A stretch of 64,000 nt of DNA from Kitasatospora sp. Root107 (GCF_001424875.1 NZ_LMCT01000015.1:16598-80597); one strand, 5' to 3'; shown: positions 16,628 through 25,558, counted from the first letter of the stretch. The notes: generated by a model from the sequence alone, not told the origin. Made by a program: numbers and translations.

Positions 16628-17703
16628 GCAAGAACTCCATCATCGTGCCCGGGCAGCGCGGCGAGGGCCCCGAGGGGTTCCTCACCGTCCGCGACCTGCG
16701 GGTGCACTTCCCCACCGACGACGGCCTGGTCAAGTCCGTCGACGGGCTCAACTTCACCCTGGAGAAGGGCAAGACGCTCGGCATCGTCGGCGAGTCCGGC
16801 TCCGGGAAGTCCGTCACCTCGCTCTCCATCATGGGCCTGCACCGCACCGGCACCAAGCGCGGCGCACCCAAGATCAGCGGTGAAGTCTGGCTGGACGGCG
16901 AGGAGTTGGTCAGTGCCGACCCCGAGCGGGTGCGGCAGCTGCGGGGCCAGAAGATGGCGATGATCTTCCAGGACCCGCTGACCGCGATGCACCCGTACTA
17001 CTCGGTCGGCGCCCAGATCGTCGAGGGTTACCGGGCCCACCACCCGGGCACCTCGAAGAAGGCGGCCCGCACCCGGGCGATCGAGATGCTCGACCGGGTC
17101 GGCATCCCGCAGCCGGACAAGCGGGTGGACTCCTACCCGCACGAGTTCTCCGGCGGTATGCGGCAGCGCGCGATGATCGCGATGGCACTGGTCAACGACC
17201 CCTCGCTGCTGATCGCCGACGAGCCCACCACCGCGCTGGACGTCACCGTCCAGGCGCAGATCCTGGACCTGATCCGGGACCTGCAGAAGGAGTTCGGCTC
17301 CGCGGTCATCATCATCACCCACGACCTGGGTGTGGTGGCCGAGCTGGCCGACGACATCCTGGTGATGTACGGCGGCAAGTGCATCGAGCGCGGCCCGGCG
17401 GCTTCGCTGTTCGAGTCCCCTGAACACCCGTACACCTGGGGCCTGTTGGGCTCGATGCCGAGGCTGGACCGGCCGCTGCAGGACCGCCTGATCCCGGTCA
17501 AGGGCACCCCGCCCAGCCTGATCAACGTGCCGTCCGGCTGCGCCTTCCACCCGCGCTGCCCGTACGCCGGGCTCACGGGCGGCCGGTCCGACACGGACGT
17601 CCCGACCCTGGCCGAGGCCAGTCCCGGGCACCACGCCGCCTGCCACCTGCCGATCGCCGACCGGCACCGGATCTTCACCGACGAGATCGCGCCCCGGCTG
17701 TGA
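16624..17703 (+). CDS. Peptide ABC transporter ATP-binding protein (DppD/OppD type)
   Basis: A 359-residue ATPase. Walker A is GESGSGKS, the Q-loop is [10 protein letters not shown], the signature is [15 protein letters not shown], Walker B is [12 protein letters not shown], and the switch His is in [10 protein letters not shown]. The C-terminal oligopeptide extension has the Cys cluster expected of the family ([11 protein letters not shown] ... HHAACHLP). The start ATG 16624 overlaps the previous stop by four bases. Confidence 0.95.
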   Translation: MSKNSIIVPGQRGEGPEGFLTVRDLRVHFPTDDGLVKSVDGLNFTLEKGKTLGIVGESGSGKSVTSLSIMGLHRTGTKRGAPKISGEVWLDGEELVSADPERVRQLRGQKMAMIFQDPLTAMHPYYSVGAQIVEGYRAHHPGTSKKAARTRAIEMLDRVGIPQPDKRVDSYPHEFSGGMRQRAMIAMALVNDPSLLIADEPTTALDVTVQAQILDLIRDLQKEFGSAVIIITHDLGVVAELADDILVMYGGKCIERGPAASLFESPEHPYTWGLLGSMPRLDRPLQDRLIPVKGTPPSLINVPSGCAFHPRCPYAGLTGGRSDTDVPTLAEASPGHHAACHLPIADRHRIFTDEIAPRL

Positions 17704-17732
17704 GCACGTACCACCCCTCAGGAGAAGACCCC

Positions 17733-18764
17733 ATGACGGACAGTCAGACGGCGACGGTTCCCGCGCCTTCCCCGGCCTCCGACCGTGAGCCGCTGCTCCG
17801 GGTCTCCGGACTCACCCGGCACTTCCCGATCACCAAGGGGCTGTTCGGCCGTCAGACCGGCGCGGTCCGGGCGGTGGACGGGATCGACTTCGAGGTCCGG
17901 GCCGGCGAGACCCTCGGCGTGGTGGGCGAGTCCGGCTGCGGCAAGTCGACGATGGGCCGGCTGGTCACCCGGCTGGACGAGCCCACCGCCGGCAAGATCG
18001 AGTTCGACGGCAAGGACATCACCCACCTCGGTGTCGCGGGCATGCGCCCGCTCCGCCGGGACATCCAGATGATCTTCCAGGACCCGTACTCCTCGCTGAA
18101 CCCCCGGCACACCATCGGCACCATCGTCGGCGCGCCGTTCAAGCTGCAGAAGGTCGCCACCGAGCACGGCGTCAAGCGCGCCGTGCAGGACCTGCTGGAG
18201 CTCTGCGGCCTCAGCCCCGAGCACTACAACCGCTACCCGCACGAGTTCTCCGGCGGGCAGCGGCAGCGGATCGGGATCGCCCGGGCGCTCGCCCTCAAGC
18301 CGAAGATGATCGTCGCCGACGAGCCGGTCTCCGCGCTCGACGTGTCGATCCAGGCCCAGGTGGTGAACCTGCTCGACGACCTGCAGAGCGAGCTCGGCCT
18401 GACCTACCTGATCATCGCGCACGACCTATCGGTGGTCCGGCACGTCTCCGACCGGGTCGCGGTGATGTACCTCGGCAAGGTGGTGGAGATCGCCGACCGG
18501 GACGCGCTGTACGCGTCGCCGATGCACCCGTACACCAACGCGCTGATGTCGGCCGTGCCGACGCCCGACCCGCGGCGCAAGCAGCAGCGTGAGCGGATCC
18601 TGCTCACCGGCGACGTGCCGTCGCCGATCAACCCGCCCAGCGGGTGCCGGTTCCGGACCCGCTGCTGGAAGGCCCAGGACATCTGCGCCAGCCAGGAGCC
18701 GCCGCTGGCCGCGGCCAAGGCGGGGCACCAGGTGGCGTGCCACTTCCCGGAGAACGCCGTTTAG
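17733..18764 (+). CDS. Peptide ABC transporter ATP-binding protein (DppF/OppF type)
   Basis: A 343-residue ATPase, the partner of the one upstream. Walker A is GESGCGKST, the signature is [15 protein letters not shown], Walker B is [12 protein letters not shown], with a C-terminal Cys-rich extension ([17 protein letters not shown]). Two starts are possible: GTG 17700, overlapping the previous stop, and ATG 17733, which has AGGAGA 7 bases upstream. I prefer the ATG. It is the last gene of the operon and is followed by the long inverted repeat at 18795-18928. Confidence 0.94.
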   Translation: MTDSQTATVPAPSPASDREPLLRVSGLTRHFPITKGLFGRQTGAVRAVDGIDFEVRAGETLGVVGESGCGKSTMGRLVTRLDEPTAGKIEFDGKDITHLGVAGMRPLRRDIQMIFQDPYSSLNPRHTIGTIVGAPFKLQKVATEHGVKRAVQDLLELCGLSPEHYNRYPHEFSGGQRQRIGIARALALKPKMIVADEPVSALDVSIQAQVVNLLDDLQSELGLTYLIIAHDLSVVRHVSDRVAVMYLGKVVEIADRDALYASPMHPYTNALMSAVPTPDPRRKQQRERILLTGDVPSPINPPSGCRFRTRCWKAQDICASQEPPLAAAKAGHQVACHFPENAV

Positions 18765-18794
18765 CCGAGGCTGCGGCTTTGGCAGGGCGCCCGG

Positions 18795-18928
18795 TTGCAC
18801 TATCCAGGGGCTCGGGGAACTGCGACGAGATCTGGCGTGCGGGTCACTGCGAAAGTGCCTGACCCTTTACGCACGGATCACCTTGTACGAGGTCGGCGTC
18901 GCTGTTCCCCGAGCCCCTGGTGGTGCAA
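18795..18928. repeat. Long nested inverted repeat after the ABC operon
   Basis: CCAGGGGCTCGGGGAAC (18804-18820) pairs with its exact reverse complement at 18904-18920. The pairing extends outward with TTGCAC (18795-18800) and GTGCAA (18923-18928), and inward with GCGACG (18822-18827) and CGTCGC (18897-18902), each after a small bulge. The loop holds a nested GGGTCA/TGACCC stem. It has no T-run. The 'ggggctcggggaactgcg' core resembles, from memory, a palindromic unit scattered between genes in many Streptomyces genomes. Here it separates two co-directional transcription units and may end transcription. Confidence 0.7.
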
Positions 18929-18971
18929 GCTGATCTCGGCACGGCCGGTAACGGTCATCTGAGGGGCAGCA

Positions 18972-19778
18972 GTGGTGGAGTTCGCGGAGTTCGAGCGCAC
19001 TGGGTGGGCGCGCCGCAGTGGTACGTACGACGGCGGGTTCGGCGCGATGACGGCCGGGCTGCATGCCCGGCTGCTGGCCGAGGCGGAGGTGCGGCCGGGG
19101 GTCAGGCTGCTCGAAGTGGGGTGCGGTACCGGCCGGTTGGCGTTGTCGGCGATCGAACTGGGCGCCGAGGTGGTGGCCACCGATGCGGTGTCGGAGATGG
19201 TGGCCGAGGCCGGCCGGATGCTGCCGAAGGTGCTGCGGGCCGAGCTGCCGGGGCTGCCGTTCGGGGCGGACGAGTTCGACTGCTCGGTCGGGGCGTTCGT
19301 GATCAACCATGTGCCCGACCCGGTGGCGGCGGTCCGTGACCTGGCCCGGGTGGTCGTCCCCGGGGGCCGGGTGGTGCTCTCCTGCTGGGACGCCCTGACG
19401 GTCAATCGGGCCCAGGGCGTCTTCTTCGATGCGGTCGCCCAGGCCGGGGCGGCCCGCCCGGCCGGGCTGCCGGAGAGCTCGCCGTTCGCGGCGTACGCGA
19501 CGCCCGAACTCTTCGCCGGGCTGCTGCGCACCGGGGGCCTCACCGAGGTCGAGGTGCACCGGGTCGGCTGGACCCACCGGGTCGCGCCGGACCGCTGGTG
19601 GCGGGCCGTGCTGACCGGCACCGTGCTCACCTCCTCGCTGATCGAGGGTCAGGACGAGGTCACGGTCGGCCGGATCAAGGCGGCGTACGACGCCCTGACG
19701 GCCCGCTGGGCCGAGCCGGACGGCACCGTCGCGCTGCCGGTGGCAGCCCTGGTCGCGGTAGGCCGCGTGGCGGGCTGA
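18972..19778 (+). CDS. Class I SAM-dependent methyltransferase
   Basis: A 268-residue methyltransferase of the UbiE/COQ5-like (type 11) group. Motif I is LLEVGCGTGRLAL (residues about 45-57), followed by an acidic strand end (VVATDAVSEMV), the DCSVGAFVINHVPDP region, and VVPGGRVVLSCWD. The start is GTG 18972 after GAGGGGCAG. The C-terminal half (TPELFAGLLRTGGLTEVEVHRVG) is typical of small-molecule methyltransferases. Substrate unknown. It is followed closely by the channel gene and may share its transcript. Confidence 0.85.
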   Translation: MVEFAEFERTGWARRSGTYDGGFGAMTAGLHARLLAEAEVRPGVRLLEVGCGTGRLALSAIELGAEVVATDAVSEMVAEAGRMLPKVLRAELPGLPFGADEFDCSVGAFVINHVPDPVAAVRDLARVVVPGGRVVLSCWDALTVNRAQGVFFDAVAQAGAARPAGLPESSPFAAYATPELFAGLLRTGGLTEVEVHRVGWTHRVAPDRWWRAVLTGTVLTSSLIEGQDEVTVGRIKAAYDALTARWAEPDGTVALPVAALVAVGRVAG

Positions 19779-19836
19779 CCGGCCGGTACCGGGGCGGCTG
19801 TGCTCGTACAGGTGATCGGCGCGGTAAGAATTGACG

Positions 19837-20496
19837 GTGACTTCGCAACTCTTCGCTCCCGATGTGCAGCAGACCCTGGACCTGATCGGCATCTTCGTCT
19901 TCGCCCTGTCCGGGGGTCTGCTGGCGGTCCGTAAGAACATGGACATCTTCGGCATCTGCGTGCTCGCCGAGGCGACCGCGCTGGGCGGCGGGGTGATGCG
20001 CGACCTGGTGATCGGGGCCACCCCGGTGGTGGCGTTCACCAACCTCGGGTACTTCCTCACCCCGCTGCTGGCCGCCCTGGTGGTGTTCTTCCTGCACCCC
20101 GAGGTGGAGCGGATCAACCGCGCCGTGCAGACCCTGGACGCGCTCGGCCTGGGCCTGTTCTGCGTCACCGGCACCGCCAAGGCGCACGACTACGGCCTCG
20201 GCGCGGTCCCCTCGATGGCGCTCGGCATGCTGACCGCGGCCGGCGGCGGGGTGATCCGGGACGTGCTGGCGCACGAGATGCCCTCGCTGCTGCGCTGGGA
20301 CCGGGAGATCTACGCGGTGCCCGCGCTGGTCGGCTCGGCGATGGTGGTGGTGCTGATCGGCGCCGGGCAGCTCACCACCGCGACCGGCACGGCCTCGGCG
20401 CTGACCGCGTTCGTGCTGCGGATGCTGGCGCTCAGGTACGGCTGGCGGGCGCCGCGTGCTTGGCACCGCAACGGTTCTCGCACCAGCGAGGAGTAG
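19837..20496 (+). CDS. TRIC-like (YadS/UPF0126) membrane channel
   Basis: A membrane protein of about 219 residues with two repeats of a three-helix unit, each with a Gly-rich core (TALGGGVMRDLVIG and TAAGGGVIRDVLAHEMP). This is the hallmark of the bacterial trimeric intracellular cation channel family, which passes monovalent cations. The start is GTG 19837 with TAAGAA 6 bases before it, a leaderless arrangement; TTG 19831 in frame is the alternative. Its 3' end overlaps the convergent IclR gene by 65 bases. Confidence 0.8.
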   Translation: MTSQLFAPDVQQTLDLIGIFVFALSGGLLAVRKNMDIFGICVLAEATALGGGVMRDLVIGATPVVAFTNLGYFLTPLLAALVVFFLHPEVERINRAVQTLDALGLGLFCVTGTAKAHDYGLGAVPSMALGMLTAAGGGVIRDVLAHEMPSLLRWDREIYAVPALVGSAMVVVLIGAGQLTTATGTASALTAFVLRMLALRYGWRAPRAWHRNGSRTSEE

Positions 20497-21253
20497 GCGA
20501 GCCGCCGTAGGCGAGCGAGATCGCCTCGACGGTGCAGAGCAGTTCGGGCAGCAGCCGGCTGAGCTCGGCGATCGGGGCCACCCCGACCGGGGCGGACATC
20601 GAGCAGGCGGCGATCGCGGTGCCCTCGGGGCCGACCACCGGGGCGGCGATGCAGTTCACCGTCTCCTGGTACTCGGCCTGGTCGACCGCCCAGCCCTGGC
20701 GCTGCACGGCGGTCAGCTCGGCGCGGAACTCCTCGACGGTGCGGATGCTGGTGCTGGTCCTGGCCGGGAAGTCCTGGACGTCCAGAAAGGCCGTCAGCTG
20801 ATCCTCCGGCAGATCCGCCAGCAGCACCTTGCCGACCGCGGTGGCGACCGCAGGGACGCGCTGGCCGATCCGGGCGGCCGGATCCGACCAGGTGCCGGGC
20901 CGGTCGGGGTAGCGGCTCTGCACCTTGTCCAGGTAGAGCACCTCGCCGGCGTCCAGCACCGCGAGTTGCACGGTGTGCCCGTACCGGTCGTTCAGCGAGG
21001 CCAGGTACGGGGCGGCGACCTGGCGGACGTCGATCCCCGCCAGGGCCTGCTGGGCCAGCGAGAACAGCCGGCCGCCGAGCCGGTAGCGCTGGTCCGACTG
21101 GCGGTCCACCAGGCCGTGTTCCTGCAGCGTACGGAGCAGCCGGAGGGCGGTGGACTTGTGCACGCCGATCCGGTTGGCGGCCTGTTCCAGCGAGGCGGGA
21201 CCGTCGCCGAGCGAGGCCAGAATGGTCAGCGCCCGGTCCACCGTCTGCGACAT
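20432..21253 (-). CDS. IclR-family transcriptional regulator
   Basis: A 273-residue regulator. The N-terminal winged helix-turn-helix spans about residues 5-65 (TVDRALTILASLG, IGVHKSTALRLLRTLQEHGLV). The C-terminal effector domain follows (RIGQRVPAVATAVGKVLLADL, VNCIAAPVVGPEGTAIAACSMSAP). The last 20 or so residues (PRWCENRCGAKHAAPASRT) read through the antisense of the TRIC gene and are unlikely to be conserved. It is divergent from the cysteine desulfurase gene across about 107 bases, so it could act there, but its ligand and targets are unknown. Confidence 0.88.
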   Translation of the reverse strand: MSQTVDRALTILASLGDGPASLEQAANRIGVHKSTALRLLRTLQEHGLVDRQSDQRYRLGGRLFSLAQQALAGIDVRQVAAPYLASLNDRYGHTVQLAVLDAGEVLYLDKVQSRYPDRPGTWSDPAARIGQRVPAVATAVGKVLLADLPEDQLTAFLDVQDFPARTSTSIRTVEEFRAELTAVQRQGWAVDQAEYQETVNCIAAPVVGPEGTAIAACSMSAPVGVAPIAELSRLLPELLCTVEAISLAYGGSPTPRWCENRCGAKHAAPASRT

Positions 21254-21360
21254 TCCGCCCCGCCCCCTTGTCCGTTGAGCTGAGCCAGGAGGCTAACGGC
21301 GCGTTGCAGAGGGTGCAATGGCCAAATCGTGACCAGTAGGGCCCCTACACTTGTGCCGCT

Positions 21361-22545
21361 ATGCCTTATCTCGACCACGCGGCCACCACCCCGATGCTGC
21401 CCGAGGCGATCGCCGCCATGAGCGCGCACCTCGGGGTGGTCGGCAATGCCTCCTCCCTGCACGCGGCCGGCCGCCGGGCCCGCCGGGTGGTCGAGGAGTC
21501 CCGCGAGTCGCTGGCCAGGTCGCTCGGTGCGCGGCCCAGCGAGATCGTGCTGACCGGTGGTGGCACCGAGTCCGACAACCTCGCGGTGAAGGGCCTGTAC
21601 TGGGCCCGCCGGGATGCCGATCCGGCCCGCCGCCGGGTGCTGTGCAGTCCGGTCGAGCACCACGCCGTGCTGGACGCGGTGCACTGGCTCTCCGAGCACG
21701 AGGGCGCCGAGGTCGAGTACCTGCCGGTGGACGGCTACGGACGGGTGCATCCCGAGGCGCTCCGCGAGACGATCGAGCGGGACCCGGCCTCGGTCGCCCT
21801 GGTCACCGTGATGTGGGCCAACAACGAGGTCGGCACCCTGCAGCCGATCCACGAACTCGTCGCGGTGGCGCAGGAGTTCGGCATCCCGATGCACGCCGAC
21901 GCGGTGCAGGCGCTGGGCCAGGTGCCGGTCTCGTTCGCCGATTCCGGCCTGGACGCGCTGACCGTCACCGGGCACAAGATCGGTGGCCCGTACGGGGTCG
22001 GCGCGCTGCTGCTCGGCCGGGGCGTCACGCCGGTGCCGCTGCTGCACGGCGGTGGCCAGGAGCGCGACGTCCGTTCCGGGACGCTGGACGTGCCCGCCGC
22101 CGCCGGGTTCGCCGCTGCCGCCGAACTCGCGGTGCAGCGCCGGGCCGAGCACGCCGTGACGGTGGCCGCGCTCCGGGACGAGCTGGTCGCCGAGGTGCTC
22201 CGGGCGGTCCCTGACGCCGTGTTGAACGGCGATCCGGCGGCGGCCGGCCGGCTGCCCGCCAACGCGCACTTCTCCTTCCCCGGCTGCGAGGGCGACGCGC
22301 TGCTGATGCTGCTGGACGCCCAGGGCATCGAGTGCTCCACCGGCTCGGCCTGCTCGGCCGGCGTGCCGCAGCCCAGCCACGTGCTGCTGGCGATGGGTGC
22401 CGACCCGCTGCTGGCCAGGGCCTCGCTCCGGTTCTCGCTGGGCCACACCTCGACCCGGGACGACGTGGCCGCGCTGGCCGCCGCGATCGGCCCCGCCGTG
22501 CTGCGGGCCCGGAACGCCGGACTCGCCGCCGCCGCCCGTCGCTGA
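21361..22545 (+). CDS. Cysteine desulfurase (NifS/IscS type)
   Basis: A 394-residue PLP enzyme removing sulfur from cysteine to form an enzyme persulfide. The N-terminus [11 protein letters not shown] is diagnostic. The PLP Lys is in [11 protein letters not shown], and the active-site Cys is in [16 protein letters not shown] box 9 bases before ATG 21361 suggests an almost leaderless message. mnmA follows 22 bases downstream, so the likely job is to supply sulfur for tRNA 2-thiouridine. No iscU or suf scaffold gene is nearby. Confidence 0.93.
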   Translation: MPYLDHAATTPMLPEAIAAMSAHLGVVGNASSLHAAGRRARRVVEESRESLARSLGARPSEIVLTGGGTESDNLAVKGLYWARRDADPARRRVLCSPVEHHAVLDAVHWLSEHEGAEVEYLPVDGYGRVHPEALRETIERDPASVALVTVMWANNEVGTLQPIHELVAVAQEFGIPMHADAVQALGQVPVSFADSGLDALTVTGHKIGGPYGVGALLLGRGVTPVPLLHGGGQERDVRSGTLDVPAAAGFAAAAELAVQRRAEHAVTVAALRDELVAEVLRAVPDAVLNGDPAAAGRLPANAHFSFPGCEGDALLMLLDAQGIECSTGSACSAGVPQPSHVLLAMGADPLLARASLRFSLGHTSTRDDVAALAAAIGPAVLRARNAGLAAAARR

Positions 22546-22567
22546 AACACGTACCCTGGACGGCATC

Positions 22568-23704
22568 ATGACTGACTTCCCCGGTGCTCCCGTGTCCCCT
22601 GGCAATGGCCGGCTCCGCGTGCTCGCGGCGATGTCCGGCGGCGTCGACTCGGCGGTGGCCGCCGCGCGGGCGGTGGAGGCCGGGCACGAGGTGACCGGTG
22701 TGCACCTGGCGCTCTCCTCGAACCCGCAGTCCTTCCGGACCGGCGCCCGGGGCTGCTGCACCATCGAGGACTCCCGGGACGCCCGGCGGGCCGCCGACGT
22801 GATCGGCATCCCGTTCTACGTCTGGGACCTGGCCGAGCGGTTCCGCGAGGACGTGATCGACGACTTCGTCGCGGAGTACGCGGCCGGGCGGACCCCGAAC
22901 CCGTGCCTGCGCTGCAACGAGAAGATCAAGTTCGCCGCGCTGCTGGACAAGGCGATCGCGCTCGGCTTCGACGCGGTCTGCACCGGGCACTACGCCCGGA
23001 TCGTCGATCTCCCGTCCGGGGAGCGGCAGTTGCACCGCGCGGTGGACATGGCCAAGGACCAGTCCTACGTGCTCGGGGTGCTCGACGCTGACCAGCTCGC
23101 GCACGCGCTCTTCCCGCTCGGCGACACCACCAAGGACCTGATCCGGGTGGAGGCCGAGCAGCGCGGCTTGGCCGTCGCCCAGAAGCCGGACAGCCACGAC
23201 ATCTGCTTCATCGCCGACGGTGACACCCAGGGCTTCCTGGCCAAGCACCTCGGCACCGCCACCGGCGACATCGTGGACGCAGACGGCAGCAAGCTCGGTG
23301 AGCACGACGGGGCGTACGGCTTCACCATCGGCCAGCGCAAGGGCCTGCGGATCGGCACCCCGGCCGCCGACGGCAAGCCCCGCTACGTGCTCGACATCTC
23401 GCCGGTGAACAACACCGTCACGGTCGGCCCCGCCGAGGGCCTGGACGTGCTCGGCCTGACCGCGATCCGTCCGCGCTGGTGCGGGGAGGCCCCGGCGGGC
23501 CAGGGCTCGTACACCGCCCAGCTCCGGGCACACGGCGAGGAGGTCCCGGTCACCGCCACGCTGACCGACGGCGAGCTGCACGTCCGGCTCGCCACCGCCG
23601 CCCGGGGGATCGCCCCCGGCCAGGCCGTGGTGCTGTACGACGGCACCCGGGTGCTGGGCTCGGCCACCATCGCGAGCACCGAACGGCGCCAGGTCAGCGC
23701 GTAA
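22568..23704 (+). CDS. mnmA: tRNA 2-thiouridylase
   Basis: A 378-residue enzyme that thiolates U34 of tRNAs for Lys, Glu and Gln. The PP-loop for ATP is [14 protein letters not shown]. The two catalytic Cys are in [12 protein letters not shown] and [11 protein letters not shown]. Family blocks CTGHYAR, KDQSYVL and TIGQRKGL are present. I chose ATG 22568 (MTDFPGAP); the frame is open upstream only as shadow of the desulfurase gene. It is coupled to the cysteine desulfurase upstream. Confidence 0.96.
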   Translation: MTDFPGAPVSPGNGRLRVLAAMSGGVDSAVAAARAVEAGHEVTGVHLALSSNPQSFRTGARGCCTIEDSRDARRAADVIGIPFYVWDLAERFREDVIDDFVAEYAAGRTPNPCLRCNEKIKFAALLDKAIALGFDAVCTGHYARIVDLPSGERQLHRAVDMAKDQSYVLGVLDADQLAHALFPLGDTTKDLIRVEAEQRGLAVAQKPDSHDICFIADGDTQGFLAKHLGTATGDIVDADGSKLGEHDGAYGFTIGQRKGLRIGTPAADGKPRYVLDISPVNNTVTVGPAEGLDVLGLTAIRPRWCGEAPAGQGSYTAQLRAHGEEVPVTATLTDGELHVRLATAARGIAPGQAVVLYDGTRVLGSATIASTERRQVSA

Positions 23705-23748
23705 CCAGGTGGGGCGGTGGGCGGTGCACCTGGTAGACCTAGGGCACT

Positions 23749-24279
23749 ATGAACATCACTGTTTTCTGTTCCGCGTACTCGCTCGACGAGAAGTACACCG
23801 CCCCCGCCGCCGAGTTCGCCCGCCTGCTCGGGGAGGGCGGGCACACCCTGGTCTGGGGCGGCTCGCACGCCGGGCTGATGGGGCTGCTGGCCGACGGGGT
23901 CAAGGAGGCCGGCGGGCGGCTGGTCGGGATCTCGGTGGAGTTCCTGGCGCACAAGACCTACGAAGGCGCCGACGAGCTGGTGATGACGCGTGACCTGGCC
24001 GAGCGGAAGGCGCAGCTGCTGGCCAGGGCGGACGCCCTGGTGGTGCTGGTCGGCGGGCTCGGGACGCTGGACGAGATCACCGAGGTGCTGGAGCTGAAGA
24101 AGCACGCGCTGCACGACAAGCCGGTGGTGGTGCTCGACACCGAGGGCTTCTACGGCGGGCTGCGCACCCAGCTGGAGCGGATGGACGTCGAGGGCTTCCT
24201 GCCCAGGCCGCTGGCCGAGCTGATCACCTTCGCGGCCGAACCGGCCGAGGCGCTGGCCCTGTTGGAGGAGAAGAGCTGA
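23749..24279 (+). CDS. LOG-family (TIGR00730) nucleotide phosphoribohydrolase-like protein
   Basis: A 176-residue Rossmann-fold protein of the LOG family, some members of which release free cytokinins from nucleoside monophosphates. The two signature blocks are GGSHAGLMGLLADG and GGLGTLDEITEVL. The usual PGGxGTxxE reads VGGLGTLDE here, losing the Pro. The start is ATG 23749, close behind a TAGACC/TAGGGC box. Its stop shares one base with the start of the SDR gene. The physiological substrate in actinobacteria is uncertain. Confidence 0.85.
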   Translation: MNITVFCSAYSLDEKYTAPAAEFARLLGEGGHTLVWGGSHAGLMGLLADGVKEAGGRLVGISVEFLAHKTYEGADELVMTRDLAERKAQLLARADALVVLVGGLGTLDEITEVLELKKHALHDKPVVVLDTEGFYGGLRTQLERMDVEGFLPRPLAELITFAAEPAEALALLEEKS

Positions 24280-24968
24280 TGGGTGCTCACCTGATCACCG
24301 GAGCCGGCTCGGGCATCGGCGCGGTCGTCGCCGAGCGGCTGGCCGAACGCGGCGAGCAGCTCTGGCTGGTGGCCCGGGACGCCAAGCGCGGCGCCGAGCT
24401 GCGGGCCCGCTTCCCCGGCAGCCGGACGCTGGTCGGCAACCTGGCCGACCCGGCGAAGCTGTCCTGGGCGCTCGGCCAGCAGGAGCTGCCGATCGAGCTG
24501 GACTCGATCCTGCACATCGCGGGCGTGGTCCAGCTCGGCGAGATCGGCGAGCTGCCGGTCAAGGCCTGGCAGGAGCAGCTGAACGTCAACCTGGTCGCGC
24601 CGGCCGAGCTCACCCGGCTGCTGCTGCCCTCGATCCGGCAGGCCCGGGGACACGTGGTCTTCGTGAACTCCGGGGCCGGCCTGCGGGCCGATGCCACCTG
24701 GGGGGCGTACGCCGCAAGCAAGTTCGGGCTGCGGGCGCTGGCGGACGCGCTGCGGGCCGAGGAGCACGGGCACGGGGTACGGGTCACCTCGGTCTACCCC
24801 GGGCGGACGGCCACCGCGATGCAGGTGAAGGTCCATCAGCAGGAGGGCAAGGAGTACGACCCGTCCCGCTGGATCGCGCCGGAGTCGGTCGCCACCGCGA
24901 TCCTCACCGCGCTGGACCTGCCCCGGGACGCCGAGATCACCGAGATCACCGTCCGCCCGGGCGGCTGA
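24279..24968 (+). CDS. Short-chain dehydrogenase/reductase
   Basis: A 229-residue SDR enzyme. The cofactor motif is TGAGSGIG (residues 7-14), NLADPAK follows the third strand, and the catalytic residues are Ser in VFVNSGAG and Tyr-Lys in YAASK. The start overlaps the previous stop (TGATG). A near-perfect 19-base-stem hairpin follows at 24986-25027, so this gene probably ends the core operon before the P450 cluster. Substrate unknown. Confidence 0.9.
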   Translation: MGAHLITGAGSGIGAVVAERLAERGEQLWLVARDAKRGAELRARFPGSRTLVGNLADPAKLSWALGQQELPIELDSILHIAGVVQLGEIGELPVKAWQEQLNVNLVAPAELTRLLLPSIRQARGHVVFVNSGAGLRADATWGAYAASKFGLRALADALRAEEHGHGVRVTSVYPGRTATAMQVKVHQQEGKEYDPSRWIAPESVATAILTALDLPRDAEITEITVRPGG

Positions 24969-24985
24969 CCGAGCGTTCGTTCTGT

Positions 24986-25027
24986 GAAGCCCCTGGGGCG
25001 GAACTGTGGTTCCGCGCCAGGGGCTTC
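24986..25027. terminator. Strong bidirectional-type hairpin
   Basis: The 19-base arms 24986-25004 and 25009-25027 (GAAGCCCCTGG ... CCAGGGGCTTC) pair with a single mismatch around the loop TGTG. There is no long T-run, but the stem is strong enough to end transcription of the mnmA-side operon and isolate the P450 cluster. Confidence 0.7.
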
Positions 25028-25467
25028 GGCATGCCCGGAGCGCGGTCGGAGTGCCATCGGGCCTCTCACCAGGCTTGATGCGCACGGGTCAGATCGGATA
25101 CGGCGGGTCCGGTTGCAGGAAGGGTGCTTCGGGGCCGAATCGCCGAGCCGCGAAACACGTTGGGTGAGGCGCGGCCGGGCCGGGCCGGCCGACCGCTCCA
25201 CCGGGTTTGCCCGGATTGCCCACGAATGACGGGACGGCGGATATCGGGCATATCAGGGCTGATGGCCGGGCAAACCTGCTTTCGGCATTCGCTCGGCATG
25301 ACCCTGGGTGATCTCCTGCGATCAATTCCGGACAGCGTCGGCCGATCCCAAGGAGTGGGCTCGAATTGACAGTTGCGACGGCTGTCGAGGCGAGTGATAG
25401 TTGGGGCACGGCCACCGGCGGGGAATTGAATGCACGGTGGTCACCGGCCCGGAGAGGGGGGTTCGAC
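25028..25467 (+). promoter_or_regulatory. Leader and promoter region of the P450/minipeptide cluster
   Basis: No convincing gene is present in these 440 bases. GC content drops after about 25240. TTGACA occurs at 25366-25371; no clear -10 lies at the ideal distance, the nearest candidate being GATAGT (25396-25401). A GACAG/CTGTC dyad (25368-25372 and 25382-25386) overlaps the -35, which could be an operator. The final bases GGAGAGGGGGG (25451-25461) are the ribosome binding site of the pentapeptide gene. Confidence 0.45.
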
Positions 25468-25485
25468 ATGCGTTACGACTACTGA
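25468..25485 (+). CDS. Pentapeptide RiPP precursor MRYDY (biarylitide-like)
   Basis: ATG CGT TAC GAC TAC TGA, followed in frame by a second stop (TAA), encodes Met-Arg-Tyr-Asp-Tyr. A strong Shine-Dalgarno sequence (GGAGAGGGGGG, 25451-25461) lies 6 bases before the ATG. P450 genes begin 73 bases downstream. Biarylitide precursors (bytA) are the smallest known genes: 18 bases coding for MRYYH-type peptides whose Tyr3 is cross-linked to the residue-5 side chain by a P450. The MRY start, length, ribosome binding site and position all fit. What differs is Asp at position 4 and Tyr rather than His at position 5, so the expected core is a cross-linked Tyr-Asp-Tyr. Assignment is by pattern; chance cannot be fully excluded for so short a gene. 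Confidence 0.82.
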   Translation: MRYDY

Positions 25486-25494
25486 TAACTCACG

Positions 25495-25520
25495 GCGTGG
25501 CCCGGGCTGATGGGCCACGC
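25495..25520 (+). terminator. Attenuating hairpin between minipeptide and P450 genes
   Basis: GCGTGGCCC (25495-25503) and GGGCCACGC (25512-25520) form a perfect 9-base stem with an 8-base loop, followed by the pyrimidine-rich GCCTGTCTTCTTC. It starts 9 bases after the peptide's stop codon. Leaky terminators at this position are common in RiPP operons, where much more precursor than enzyme is needed. Confidence 0.6.
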
Positions 25521-25558
25521 GCCTGTCTTCTTCAATAAACTTCCGAGGGGACGCTCAC

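Noticed and set aside
25124..25369. An 81-codon open frame in the leader of the minipeptide cluster, as a possible larger RiPP precursor
   Set aside because: No ribosome binding site at its starts, poor third-position GC bias and no recognisable leader or core. The MRYDY gene has far better signals.
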